Shown piece after piece: positions 25,763 through 37,487 of a stretch of DNA of 64,000 nucleotides. The DNA is from Oopsacas minuta. Taxonomy: Eukaryota > Porifera > Hexactinellida > Lyssacinosida > Leucopsacidae. Location of the stretch: assembly GCA_024704765.1 (NCBI GenBank), contig JAKMXF010000099.1:548419-612418 (forward strand), written 5' to 3'. How positions within the stretch are numbered: the first letter of the stretch is position 1; every line of letters starts with the position of its first letter. Under the pieces are notes generated by a model, which worked only from the letters and a program-made list of their open reading frames with translations, searched no databases and was not told where the DNA came from. The position numbers and the translations under genes were made by a program.

Positions 25763-26640
25763 TTTTGCAATCAGATGGGAGACGGCGTTTCGGCGCAGAG
25801 TTGAATCATCTTAAAAAAGTAGCTCTTCTAGGTATTGAGGTCTTGTATTTCCGATAGAGCTCCCCGTTACCTTAATTCCTCAAATTTCTAATGTATTGGT
25901 TGATATTGGTCAGCATACAATTTATGGCCATGTCTAAAGTCGATGGTCACTTCTCTCACTCTACTTTTATATTTAAGAAACTTAAAAGCGTTTCTATTAT
26001 TCATAATGCTAAATACTTTAGAGCAAAATGTGTCTCAAGTTGAATCTATCAAATGAAAATATGGTATCGTTTGCACAACTATGCTAAGCTTATTAGTTCC
26101 ACATTTTTAATAAAATCATCTAAGCTATGTAGTACATCCCATCAGATTTCAATGCACTAAGCGACACATTTATTTCCAACTTTTTTTTCATTAGCTGTCC
26201 AAACAAAATATCTTTTCGTACCTTTGATATTGCCAATGGCAAATACCAGAATTAGGGTTTATTGGTATCGATTAGTTCCAAATATACAGATGCTCATGTT
26301 ATTGTCAAAGCCATGACAGAATCAAGTTTTAGTCTATTTGGTAGGGGCAAATATATATTCTAATGGTTAATAATAGATGCCAGTCTGTCACAGAATAATT
26401 TTCATTTTTCTGTTGTTTAGTATTCAACCTTATTTCGATTTACCTACTTGTGACAGCTTGAATATATTTTAAGAGTCTTATAAGTACCCAAACCTTTGTA
26501 CATTCACACTTTTTACCAATTTTATTTCATATCTTAGCATTATTTAATATATATCCTCGAATTGATCGAAAATTTAGCTATTTTTCTACTACAAAAGGTT
26601 AAATTTCTTCTAATATTTTCTTATACACCACGACATTGTT
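25763..26640. other. Non-coding stretch
   Basis: AT-rich sequence following the hAT right end. No gene, RNA or element boundary is seen. Confidence 0.4.
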
Positions 26641-26649
26641 GATTAAATC

Positions 26650-27560
26650 CAGACAGAACGAAGACCAGAACTAGCCAAACTGATTACAACAACTAGCTTA
26701 TCGCTGAAGGCCAATGCCACCCAATGTAAAGTCTCATTGGTGGCTGTCTATGAGGTTCATAAGGGAAAAACAATTGGAGATAAGCAATGTGCCGGTCCAA
26801 ATTTTATGATATTTCTATCACTTAAGATTTCTCTTTCCCTGACTGTCAATAGCTAGCAATTTGAATGTTTCACGAGGTCTTAATGTGCCACCTGAGACTG
26901 TTAGAAGTACACTTTCCCGATGGGATTATTCAAAGAAACTAGCGTACAGAGGATCCAATATTACACCAGAACATGATAAAGCGAGAGTTACTTGGGCAAG
27001 AAAATATCGTGACATACATTGGCACAAGTTTTCACTTATGAGTGCTCAACCTCTGTGCAAAAGGAGGTGAAAAACCGATTAAAACGCCCCAAGGAATTCC
27101 CTTAAGCTTCACATCTGGGAGGAATAAATCAACATCTGCACGTGCCACCCCTATTCATATCTTGGGAAGAATTTTTAACTCAGAACTGTACTGCGGGCTT
27201 CTCAATGAAGTACTCATTCGAATTGTGATATTCCCAGACCCGATGGAAACTTCAGGAAGATGACTCCAGCATCCACAGATTGAAGCTATCAATTGTATAC
27301 TGGTAATTTCGTGGAACACGCACCATCGATTGACCTTCCAAAATCCCGGACTTGAATTTTATCGAAAATCTATGGTGCGTACTCAAACAGAGAATTAAAT
27401 TGAAGGTCCCAAAAGAATTTAAAAGATGTGGAAAGGTTCGCCAAAATGGAGTTAGAAACTTTTGACTCTATATTTTTGGCCAACTTCATAGGATCAATGA
27501 GAAAGATCTGACTTGGTCTTCGCTTCATGTGGAAACCTATCAATTTTTGAAACCATTTTA
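26650..27560 (+). pseudogene. Tc1-like transposase relic
   Basis: A degraded + strand Tc1 reading is visible: RPELAKLITTTSLSLKANA, LNVSRGLNVPPETVRSTL (second helix-turn-helix), NITPEHDKARVTWARKYRDI (the usual RLxFAxxH block before the first catalytic Asp), then VEHAPSIDLPK and FIENLWCVLKQRIK (the PDLNPIENLW block with the third acidic residue). The parts occupy different frames with multiple frameshifts. I cannot find its terminal repeats. The frame at 27370-27606 on the minus strand is a shadow of this relic. Confidence 0.6.
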
Positions 27561-27740
27561 AAAAATTCCTATTGCTATATGGATGATGTATAACATGACT
27601 GTACATTATTTGCTATATTCTACCCGCATACTTGGTATGATATTCGATTAAAGGTAATTATGTGACAGAATCATCACTACAACAAAGATACCCCTTGATT
27701 CATTATAAATATTTGTATTTCTAAGTTTGAAGTATGTATA

Positions 27741-29052
27741 GGGGGGGGTGTCTAATAAGTTCTGTTATATATCAATTCCTCAATTATTTCAAATTTATCC
27801 ATTGCAAAGCCATGAAACCTCTATTTTCTTAGGACTTATGTTCCTAATTACACATTATAAATATCATTCAATATAGCCTCCCTTTATATGAATTACGGAA
27901 GTTAGTTTGCCCCGAAACTGATGGACAGCTTTTCGCAGCTCCTCCTGTGGGATTTTCTGCCATTTACTCAACAAACTAACTTTGAGGGACTCCAAACTCT
28001 TTTGAGATTTCGCACAGGCCCTGCTCTCCAAGTTTGCCCAAACAAAATAGTCGAGTGGGTTTAAATCTGGGCTTGATGGTGGCCATCATCCTTACTTATG
28101 AAATCGATATTTTGCTTTCGGAACCAACCCTGAGATACTTTTGAAGCATTTACAGGCGCAGAGTCTTGTTGGTAAGTCCAGGGATGGTTTTGAAAGAGTT
28201 TCTCACTAGCAGACGCAATTTCAGGCTCCAAGACCAGCTCTCTGTACGTCTGGGAGTTTATTTTCACTCCTTGGGGGACAAAAATCAAGTTTGTCCGTGA
28301 GTTTGCCGACACTCCCGCCGATACCATCAGAGAAAGAGGCTTCTGGACTCTATCAATGTACTTGATGCTATCTGGGATATCCTGACTTCGAGAAGCAAGT
28401 ACACGGTCGTTTTGACGATTGCTTGCCTCCTCAACTGTGAACAGCTTCTCATCTGAGAAAAGAATCTGATCTTCAGTCCCAGGAGCGAATCGGGCTTTTA
28501 GTTGTATGCATCTTTCGAGTCGCTTACGACGTATGGAGTCGTTAAGATGGTGTACGTTTTTCCTCTTATAGGACTTCATTCCTAGGTCCTCTACAACCAA
28601 TTTCCGCATCGTTTCGTGATTGACACAGAATTCACGAGACATTTTTCGCATTGACCGCCGGGGATTTTTCAGGATTGGACATCTGACACAACTCTTCAGG
28701 GCTGGTGTGCGAGCAGATCTTGGACGACCAACTCGTTTCCTGTCAGACACACTCCCAGTCTCTATATAGCGTTTATTGTGCGATAGATCAACATGGGATT
28801 GACTTTATCATTCTTTAGCCTTTTTCGAATTTCACTGTTGCTAAACCCAGATTCGTGAAAAGTGACAATTTTTGAACGAATTTCTTCTAACATGATTTTC
28901 TGGTAAATCATCAACTTGAATGATATTTACTTGGCATAATTCGAAAGAGCGCCAAAAATGCTACAAGAAAATCTAGAAGATTACTTCATAAGAATATTAA
29001 TAGCTACTGTCTAAGACGCGAGAATGTATAACAGATCTTATTAGACACCCTG
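27741..29052 (-). mobile_element. Tc1/mariner element, family M1 copy 1
   Basis: The right end ends ACACCCTG followed by TA (29053-29054). The left end reads TGTCTAATAAGTTCTGTTATA after a run of G that replaces the CAGGG seen in the second copy, preceded by TA (27739-27740). The ends are inverted copies of each other and the insertion shows the TA duplication of this superfamily. The 1,312-bp element is a close relative of 38885-40191, with the same layout and gene. Confidence 0.85.
27848..28750 (-). pseudogene. Tc1/mariner transposase, M1 copy 1
   Basis: ATG at 28750 begins MSDRKRVGRPRSART. A helix-turn-helix region (MSREFCVNHETMRKLVVEDL) precedes ILFSDEKLFTVEE (first catalytic Asp), TYQQDSAPVNASK (second) and, after a frame change at about 28075-28085, SPDLNPLDYFVWANLESR (third Asp). 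The reading ends with the C-terminal block LNDIYNV at 27848. The order and 'FSDEKLF / QQDSAPxH / SPDLNPLDY' motifs define an IS630-Tc1-mariner transposase. The same frame break is present in copy 2, so it arose before or during amplification. Copies could then have spread only by trans-mobilisation. Confidence 0.85.
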
Positions 29053-29054
29053 TA

Positions 29055-30137
29055 AATCAAATGGAAAACGTTGCTAAGCGATCGCAAATATATAAAAATC
29101 CTAGCCTATTTCGACCAAAATGCCCACTGTGAATAATGGCCTTAGGCCAAAACATTCTCAATTTGCTTTATTGTATTATATGCATCTGAGGATCATACTG
29201 AGATCCAGAAAAGTCTTCGAAAATCCGACCACGGGAAGTTTCAAATCGGATAACAAGCACCCTCACGATATTTACTTCTGCTTTATCATAAATAGGTCCT
29301 AGTTACTTCACGATTAAAAGTTTCTGTATCAACTCAACATAAATAGCTTGGTTATATAGGTTAATCTACATGTGACAAATATCTTATGAATGTACAATTA
29401 TATTTCTGACAACACAGCAGTGAAACATGTTTCTGTGAGAACTATACAAATAATTAGAAGATAATTGAATTACGCATATGATGATCTAGTAAAATCGTTT
29501 TTAAATCAAATATCGGGGGTTAATATGTGTACAAATAGAATCAGCTAGCCTGGTAGTATTGAACAAAGGGCCACACCATAAAGTTCGGACAAAATTTAGG
29601 ATGGAATGGTATCACATTCCTAATGTAATTTTGCTTTTCAATGGCAAATTATCCTCCAAATATGGTTAATGTATATACCAAAACGTCTGAAATTTTGAAG
29701 ATCAACAAGAATATAACCATAACAATTGTATCCCAAAACCATCGAATGCGCTAGCTTATATTTGTAACACATACTATTTTACTTGAGCACCAAGTTTTGA
29801 CTCCCTAATTTTTCAACTTCCCGTGTTCGCATAATCGACTACTGTTTTCCTTAAGATCAGCATGATCCTTCAATAAATTTAAATAATTATAATACAATTT
29901 GTTGTTGAATTTGGGTTTATATCATATATTTCTTCGCTAATAAACTCACGCTAGGAAACAGTAATCAGTAATCAGGTTTATAGTTTACCATAAACTACCT
30001 ATTTTCACGTCTATTCGTCTGCCAGAATTATACGCTCTCAATATTGTTGAGTTGTCTTTGATATTGACTAATACTTCTTTGTATTGTGATGGTACGAGGG
30101 TAACTTGAAAGGTTTTGTCGTTTATATACTTGCATAA
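29055..30137. other. Non-coding stretch
   Basis: No gene or element end is recognisable between the Tc1/mariner copy and the CACTA-like copy B. Confidence 0.4.
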
Positions 30138-32455
30138 CACAGGTCAACAAAAATATTTCTATCTCTTGGCTCAGATTATTGAAGCGTTTTTAGGGTATAT
30201 CGGGGTTGTTGTATCCGGAAATACTATTAGTTTTGCCTAATTGGCTCTAGTTTTCTAGATATCACGTAACCTTAAATTTTAAGGTAATACTACAAATGTA
30301 TCTATTTGTATGTTTATATCAACATTTCCAACTATTTCTTCACTCTATTTCCAACATATTGGAACCTTTTATGGATTCAAAGCGCATTAGACGCTGTTGC
30401 CTCAATGATCCTGATGTCTTTTGCTATATTTGGGATGAATATGTGGCAATGGAATATCGTTTAAATGTTAGAGATGTCACTAAAAAAGCTTATCAGACTT
30501 GTTTTGGCATAAAGTTAGGCGATCAAGATAAGTCATAGAATCCACACAAAGGGTGCAAATATTGCACAGAAACTTCCGCCTATGTACCTAAGGAAAAGTC
30601 AAATCGATGAAGTTTAGGGTACCAATGGTTTGGCGAGAGCCCAAGAACCATCACGATGACTGTTATTTCTGCATGGTTAACATGTCTGGATGGAACCGAC
30701 AGAAAAAGAATTCATGGCAATGTCCTGACATAGATTCTGCAAGAGAGCCAATTCGAGACTGCAGCAAAATTCAGGTGCCTGTTTTGCCGTCCTTACTTGA
30801 TACTGCGTTTATTGAGGCAATTGATGAATCGTCGGACAGTCCTTACTGCAGCAATAGCTGTAATGAGTTGTTGCAGATAAGTAAGGCGGAGCATTTCATA
30901 CAGGGGCAGCTCAACGACTTAGTGAGAGACTTAGGCTTGTCAAAAGATGCTTCAGAGATCCTGGCTTCCCGTCTCAGTGAACACAATATTCACAGTGAAG
31001 TTAGGATAGCTTATTCCCGAAGCAGAGACGAAGAACTTATTCGGGATTATAGTGAAGAAAGTGATTTCGTGTTTTGTAATAACATCCCAGGACTTCTCTT
31101 GGCAATGGGACTGTCTCAATACAATCCGAATGAGTGGCGTTTATTTATCGACAGCCCTAAACGGAGTCTAGAGTGTGTGTTGCTGCATAATGGTACAAGT
31201 TTGCCTGTGTCTCGATCGGCCATTCAGTAACCTTGAAAGAGCACAACGCAACTGTAATGATGGTTCTATAAAAGCTGTATTATGATGAACATAACTGGTT
31301 CGCGTGTGTGGACATGAAAATGGTCAATATTCTGTTAGGACAGCAAGGTGATTACACTAAATATCCATGCTTTCTTTGTTTGTGGGACAGCAGAGCGGAT
31401 GAGGTGCACTGGAAAAAGAAGAACTCGCCAGTTCGTCAGAGGCTTGCCGTGGGGGAAAAGAATACCATTAACGAGCCACTAGTTAGCCGTGATCGTATCA
31501 TCCTACCCCCACTACATATCAAGTTTGGACTGATGAAACAATTCGTAAAGGCATTGAACAAAGATGGTACCTGTTTCAACTACCTCTGCTCAGTATATCG
31601 TGGTCTGAGTAGGGAAAACCTTAAGGCTGGAATTTTTGATGGGCCACAAATCAGAAAACTGATAAAAGATGAAGATTTCGCCTCACACATGACTGGAGTT
31701 GAGGCTGCCACGTGGTATTCCTTTGTCGATGTTGTAAATGGATTTTTAGGCAACACCAAAGTGGCTAACTACCAGAATCTGGTTGAGGGCATGCTTAAGA
31801 ACTTCCACAGTCTGGGAACCAGAATGAGCACAACACTTCACTGCCTCTATAGCCATTTAGAGAGATTCCCTGAAAATCTTGGTGATTTAAGCGAAGAACA
31901 GGGCGAGCGATTCCACCAAGACATCAGGACTATGGAGGAACGGTACCAAGGACAATGGACACTCACATTTTGGCTGATTACTACTGGAGCCTTATGTGTG
32001 ATTACCCCCATCTACCTTATATAGGAATTCGCATTAGAGAACGTTCGTTCATTATTTTTAAGTATTGAGATCCTATTATACCTCAAATTATCCGCTTATT
32101 ATGTATGTTCAATTCTAGTTATAAGGTTGTGCATACATACTATATAATATCAATGTACACAGATTTACGGAAATTGAAAAACATGATTTTACAACATCAC
32201 AAAAAGTAGAGCTAATTTACCAGAACTAGTGCCCTTTTCGAACTCAATGACGCAGATGTACCATAGAAAAGGCCTCAACGTATCGGCCAAGAAAATGTTG
32301 TCGTTCAGTGTAATAGGTATTCCATATTCTACCGTCACATTTTTTCAAAATTCTGACCCTTACACTCTATACACCTTTCATGCGTTTATACCTGGTATTC
32401 AGGTACATTTTGCAATTCTAAATGTACAAAATATATACGAATGAAATTTGTTGTG
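30138..32455 (+). mobile_element. CACTA-like (CMC-type) transposon, copy B
   Basis: The left end is CACAGGTCAACAAAAATATT. The complement of the right end is CACAACAAATTTC, a shortened version of the same terminal repeat. Flanks are TAA (30135-30137) and TAG (32456-32458), a 3-bp duplication with one change. The length (2,318 bp) is close to copies C (2,287) and D (2,293). The right end is the weakest of the four and was located partly by expected length. It carries one decayed gene. Confidence 0.65.
30371..32052 (+). pseudogene. CACTA-like transposase, copy B
   Basis: The reading starts at ATG 30371. Blocks in order: a Cys-poor N-terminal zinc-binding-like region ending GIKLGDQDKS; VPMVWREPKNHHDDCYFC; IQGQLNDLVRDLGLSKDASE (strongly conserved in copies C and D); WRLFIDSPKRSLECVLLHNG (proposed first catalytic Asp on a beta-strand); VDMKMVNILLGQQ (second); YPCFLCLWDSR (Cys pair); LPPLHIKFGLMKQFVKAL (conserved His); and LSEEQGERFHQDIRTMEERY (Glu). 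Order D, D, C-x2-C, H, E resembles the RNase-H-like catalytic core of CMC/Transib-type transposases; that is inference. Stops and frameshifts occur at 30536-30538, about 30600, 31228-31230 and about 31960. It extends past the break of copy A to about 32052. Confidence 0.8.
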
Positions 32456-32458
32456 TAG

Positions 32459-32792
32459 GTAAATTATATACTTCTAAATAGATATAAAATACACTTATTA
32501 GAAGTTTTTGTGGTTTGATGACAAAACCTTCTGAGTGCCCTTCGTCTTGCTGACAGCATCCACTATACGAAGTTTCTTCAATGTCATTTGTTCTAAAAAA
32601 CCTACGCCTTGCTACATTTCGCCAAATTCCAATTAATACCAGTTTAGAGTAAGTTATTTACTTGATAGCCATGGGTTTATTTCCTAATAACGGCTTTTGG
32701 AGATGACTAATTATCCTCAATCTTGATTATTTCATGTTTTTGGTGTATTATTGATTGAGCTAAAACGTTACTTTTACTAATATATTTTCCAG
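32459..32792. other. Non-coding stretch before an exon
   Basis: No gene. It closes with a branch/polypyrimidine region and TATATTTTCCAG, the acceptor of the exon at 32793. Confidence 0.4.
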
Positions 32793-32862
32793 ATTGAAGC
32801 TCATTCTCTTGAACACAAAGAATGCATTCTTGCATCAGATACCGGGCAAGCTAATTTGTCAG
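32793..32862 (+). CDS. FNIII exon (strands F-G), GC-AG donor
   Basis: Acceptor TATTTTCCAG is followed by 23 codons reading IEAHSLEHKECILASDTG and QANLS. The last base joins a GCAAGT donor (a GC-AG intron if real). The 'ASDTGQANLS' turn is typical of the G strand of FNIII domains. The exon begins in phase 0 and ends in phase 1. Joining to 40427 would give an Asp codon and the continuous inter-domain phrase ANLSDHLPSIPLNFSV, a natural link from one FNIII domain to the next. The intervening intron would contain the Helitron-like R3 and a Ginger-like element. Confidence 0.55.
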
Positions 32863-34541
32863 GCAAGTACTTTACCTTACCATATACTAGTGGCACTCGA
32901 TAAGTTATTATCCTTTGACTATAATATCCAATATTTATTCATTATCTATGTTTGTTATTCCTGAAAACTATACCCAACAATTTGTTAAATAATAAATCTT
33001 GTACCATATTCTAGAGTCTTTATTCTGTTAATTATTCAACTTTAATTTGACCTTGAAATCAGTATTTGATAAATGGCATCAAATCCAAATGGGCCCCTTC
33101 TTTACATATATTTCCCTATGGGGTTAGCAAAACCATTAATGATTGACTTTTCAATGTCATTATTTTGTCTCCTAGGCCCGACACAATGATCTAATGGTTC
33201 TTATGCGGCCCCCGGATCACATGTTAGACACTCTTGAGGTTCAAGAAACTAGAATAATGTAATCTTTGTAATACTGGCCGTATATCCAATATTTCTACTA
33301 ACTATAGTTGATTCGTAAACATAGACCTAGTTAATAGAGGTGTACGAAAATCCGACATCTTGTGGTTCCAATACCTTTTACAAGGAGAGGACTAATAAAG
33401 TCGAAAAAATTGTGAATGTTTGCCAGTTCATCTATCTTGGTTAATTTATTTGAGCGTAATCCTTACAATTAACATTGTAGTGTATTATTGTAGTTGTGGC
33501 TAAAATATAGCTTTAGTATAAATTTATTTGCTACCATTTGAAACTAATTGTCGATAACCTTTCGTGCGAATTTCCAAGAACAAACAATATTACAAAACAA
33601 GCTGCTTTGCACTGATAGCGCAGTGCTGAATCCTAATTTGCAGTCCAATCTATTCAACAATACCTTTGCACTATCTGTAAACTTTAGAAAATTCCTTCCA
33701 ATGTTGAAATTCCAGGATTGAAACCTCTCGAACCTTAAATCTTATTCATGGTTATACCTTACTGGACATGTACTGATGCAAATTCATCAATACATAATAA
33801 TACGCAAGTAATCTTTCTGTAATTGTGTGTGTACGTGTGTAAGTGTCCCAGTCCAAATATGTTTCGCTGAATTTACCGCCCGTACGCTTTTCACGGTATA
33901 AATTATGCCGAATACAATTTTACTAAATCGTTACTTTTATGAAATAATGAGTTTTTATATTTATTACATATCATCAAAATATCTCGGCTCACTACTCGAA
34001 ATGCTCAATACATCATATCCATCGGAAAAATTTATTGAATATACAACTATTATGCTTTAGTGCTCATCTTCCCTGATATTTTTATCGCTGGAAGAATTTT
34101 CTTTTTGGAGAAGTGTTTACTTTGTATATCGGCCGAATGTTTCAGAGCCTTCTCCCTCCTTACCATATACCCCATTACTCTGAATTTACATCATGTTTGT
34201 AAGTTTTCTATTGCTTAGTATTTTACCATACTTTACTCTAGTGGTACAGTTGGTCAACCGTCTTGCACTAGTGGTACAGTTGGTCAACCGTCAACACATT
34301 CGAAAATTGTACTTAGAGAAAGCTGATCAATCCCAAAATTCGACTGAGTCAAAACATGGTACATGAATTGCACAGCCAGCATTATATCGATTTCAAAAGT
34401 GCTTTCATTTTGCTATCATGGACATCACTGCAATCGACATAGCCCTATTGAAAATGCTAAATGATTTTTGGATGAAATGGATATTGCATGTGATGTAAGT
34501 GACAGTTAAAATGTAAATATTATTATCATTTTATTATGCAA
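32863..34541. other. Intronic-like non-coding stretch
   Basis: No coding signal. A 30-bp unit starting CTAGTGGTACAGTTGGTCAA is repeated at 34238-34262 and 34268-34292. Confidence 0.4.
34238..34292. repeat. Two-copy direct repeat, 30-bp period
   Basis: The 25-base phrase beginning CTAGTGGTACAGTTGGTC recurs at a 30-base spacing. TGGTACAGTTGG resembles the A box of RNA polymerase III promoters, so a tRNA-derived SINE scrap is possible, but I see no convincing B box. Confidence 0.7.
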
Positions 34542-35178
34542 CTAGCGCGCTTCGCTTCTTGGTCGCTGCGCGACTGCTTAGTGCTTCAGATAAGCAAAAG
34601 GTTAAACGCGAGAGCTATTGGTCACTACGCGGTCAGATATAATAATGGAACCTTACTCGGCGCTACGTGCCTTGAATTGATAGAATATTTTTAATTTTAT
34701 GATTATTACCCATGGTCCATCCAAATTACATTGAATAGCAATCTGGGGTAACACTGGAGATCTTGTTTCGCTTTGGGTTGATAATCTCGGGAATTCGTGC
34801 CTCGGGTATTAAGAAATTCCTAAATTTTTCAAATTTGGAAAACTTTGATTAAATAAGAGTCAGTATGACGTAATAATCACATGATGAGTTAGCTTTTGCT
34901 CAAAATCATGCGGTCAAAGCATATATCAAATTGCGGGGGTATCTGTGATAATATTTTCGGACTTCTATCATGTGTATTCGCTGAGCAGTAATGAATAATG
35001 TGATTTTTCGAGAATCCAAAAATGTGGCAATGACATCATAATTTCGTCATATGTGTGAATGTTGGTCCAAGACTCGAGCTGGTCCTTTCCAGATCAAATT
35101 ACCCGGTATGCCAGAAATCAGCCCATGGACCCTTCCAGTTTCTTCAACCAATTCTGGACATACAAACATACATATAGA
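34542..35178 (-). mobile_element. Helitron-like non-autonomous element, copy R3
   Basis: Read on the minus strand it starts TCTATATGTATG after an A (TC at 35178-35177) and ends GAAGCGCGCTAG before a T (34545-34542). It thus sits between A and T without a target duplication, as Helitrons do. Close to the 3' end, GTCGCGCAGCGAC forms a 5-bp-stem hairpin. This is the longest of four related repeats (834, 12055, 34542, 53243) and encodes no protein. The family name rests on termini only. Confidence 0.5.
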
Positions 35179-35782
35179 TTCATTTCGTTTTATAGTATAG
35201 ATATGAATTCACTCGTTTCTAGGTTTTTGAAAGAATAATAAAGTATAGAGCAGCGACACAAAATTCTGCTGAATTGCCGTTAAGATCAGCATTATCCTCG
35301 AATAATATGATCGATGTATTGTATAAACATTTCTTGTGATTCTGAGACATGCCGAATAGTTGAGATGTATATCAACTTGCTTCGTTTGGTTGTGACCATG
35401 CACAGTTATTGTTGAATGTTGTGTTACAACCAGTTTATCTGACAAATATCTTTCACTCCGTTAAGAGCTGTTAGATAGTAGTAGTATGTGACGCATCATG
35501 TACCAGTGACTCGGTTCATTTTTTGCAAGATTTTTGCCCTGCTACTTTGTCTGGATCCAACAAATCCAAATAATCTTTTCACATCATATCTTAATGTAAT
35601 TGTAAGGATGAATATTTGAATGCTTTATTGTAATTTATTCATTGTGATATGTAAATAGTATGATCTGTGGAATTTGGAGAGTAATGCGCGTCATCCATAT
35701 CTTTACTGCACATACAATCCGCATAGAGAGTCTCTTGTGGAACACGGTGACTGGGACAATTTTTTCATGTCTTTTAAGGATC
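35179..35782. other. Non-coding stretch
   Basis: No gene. The small minus-strand frame at 35209-35445 shows no domain. Confidence 0.4.
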
Positions 35783-35935
35783 TGTTTTGACAAAAATAGT
35801 CCCCCTGCATAAATTGTCCGGGGGACAGATTTTGTAAAATATCCATGTTACTCGTCAAATTTGTCTCCTCTACAAATATTGTCCCTTACCGTGTATTGTA
35901 TTGTCATGGTCAATTAAATGAAACCTTAGAAAATA
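35783..35935. repeat. Left terminal inverted repeat of G2
   Basis: This is complementary to 38822-38884 and 40192-40283, which are one repeat split by a later insertion. Shared phrases include GACAAAAATAGTCCCCCT, ACAGATTTTGTAAAATAT, TTTGTCTCCTCTACAAATAT and TGTATTGTCATG. Confidence 0.88.
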
Positions 35936-36855
35936 ATACTAGTGTAATTAATTCTTGAGGTAGCATTTTACATTGTTTGTAACAGTATATATAGATTCAG
36001 CATTACATTTCAGCTTACATTAATAACAGGTACACAGACAAGCAACGATTGCTATTTATTAATATGCAATACAAGTACATTTCAAGTTAGATTTTTTGTT
36101 CATCGTTTTTGCTATGAAATCAATTTAACAAATAATCGATTTCTTCTACAGATAGCACGAGTATATTATTTATCAATGTTGTTGTGTCTATAACGACGAT
36201 TTATGTAGTTTTAAAGCACTGTATTGTAAGTCTACACACTTGATACGTCACCATATATTTATGATATATCTATCTGCTAGCAAAAGTATGATTTTTCTAC
36301 ACAATTCAATAAAAATAGGAGTACATGGCCGTCTGCTGCCCAATTGCCTCGAAAGTGTTTGATAAAAAAACAAGTAATATTGTTACATATTTGATCTAAA
36401 TACTAAGATTGTGGGATAACTACTGGTAGCAAACTACAAACTATCCCACGTAACTACTCATCTACAATTCTTGTTAAGACATAAATTATGCAATTTTTTC
36501 GGCCCTGTAAACTTTCAAAATTATTGCACTTCCTTAACTTTGGTCCCTCCATTCCGTCATATCTGTACCATGGGGCCATTATATTTTACCTTCATTGTAA
36601 TTGGACTCCAGAATGAATCGTGTAACCGAGGAGAGTGTAGTGTAGCTTTGCTTCTTTGTGATGAATTTTAATTTCCTCTTCAATACAACTGTCTTGAGTA
36701 ATTTCGGCATTTATATATCCTATCTCAAAAATGAGGAGTGGAGTTACTATCAAAAATTCTCTGGACAGAACTCTAAGTTTGCATTCAAGTCTTTGCATTT
36801 TAAGCACTTGTAACTCAAACTAATGTGGTGATCAATAGAAGTTTGACAGTTATGT

Positions 36856-37269
36856 TTAAATGTCTGGAGTGAAATCAAATTCAGCTTTTTCTCTGATTAA
36901 CAGCAACAGCTGCGACATTGAAATACAATTCTGTAAGATCCTAGCAAATTGCAAGGTTTCGAAAAGTTTGACAATGCTCCCTTCAGAAGCAAACATGTTG
37001 TATTCGTTATTGATTATTGGTATTCTTAGCTGAGAAGCTACCCACATTCTAAGTTCGTCGAAATTTCGGTCATCAATCATTGTGAAGATGGAATTAAGAC
37101 TATCGCTTGGAGCTTCTCCTGCTAGATGAAATGCTTTCAGTATATTATCTCGGTATAGACTTAAGAGTGTTAAGAAATTGTCGACTGAGCAAGTGTTGGC
37201 CAATTTAACTCCATTGAAATGATCATTCCAAGTAAAGCACATATCTTCACTAGTACTTGCATCTTGCAT
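36856..37269 (-). pseudogene. C-terminal module of Ginger-like protein, possible cysteine peptidase
   Basis: The 137-residue reading MQDASTSEDMCFTWNDHFNG continues with VKLANTCSVDNFLTLLSLYR. The 'NTC-S-V-D-N-F-L' phrase at the start of a helix resembles the catalytic Cys box of papain-fold peptidases such as ubiquitin-specific proteases. The rest is helical (FDELRMWVASQL, VKLFETLQFARIL) and it stops before any His box. It lies downstream of the integrase in the same orientation inside the G2 inverted repeats, so it is probably part of the element's polyprotein. Peptidase function is a guess from one motif. Confidence 0.4.
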
Positions 37270-37487
37270 CTTGTGATGTTTGCGAATAAGATACTGTTTG
37301 ATTAAGAATTCATCGGATATGGTGTCCAGAGTTTACATTTACCTGACGGAGATAAGAAAGGGAATATCTGGAATGTAATTGTTCCTCTCCATCTGATTTC
37401 GTACTAAGTTCTCTTTCTGAATTCGAATCTATTATGCATTTGTTAGCATCGGTTCTGCTTTCTTCCAATCTTTTAGATTAGATCGCT

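Noticed and set aside
36152-36225. A phase-1 to phase-0 'exon' with a GTAAGT donor reading as a membrane helix (ILFINVVVSITTIYVVL), which could join the FNIII exon at 32862.
   Set aside because: It lies inside the Ginger-like element G2 (35783-40283), so it is more likely a chance open stretch. The join to 40427 explains the FNIII reading better.
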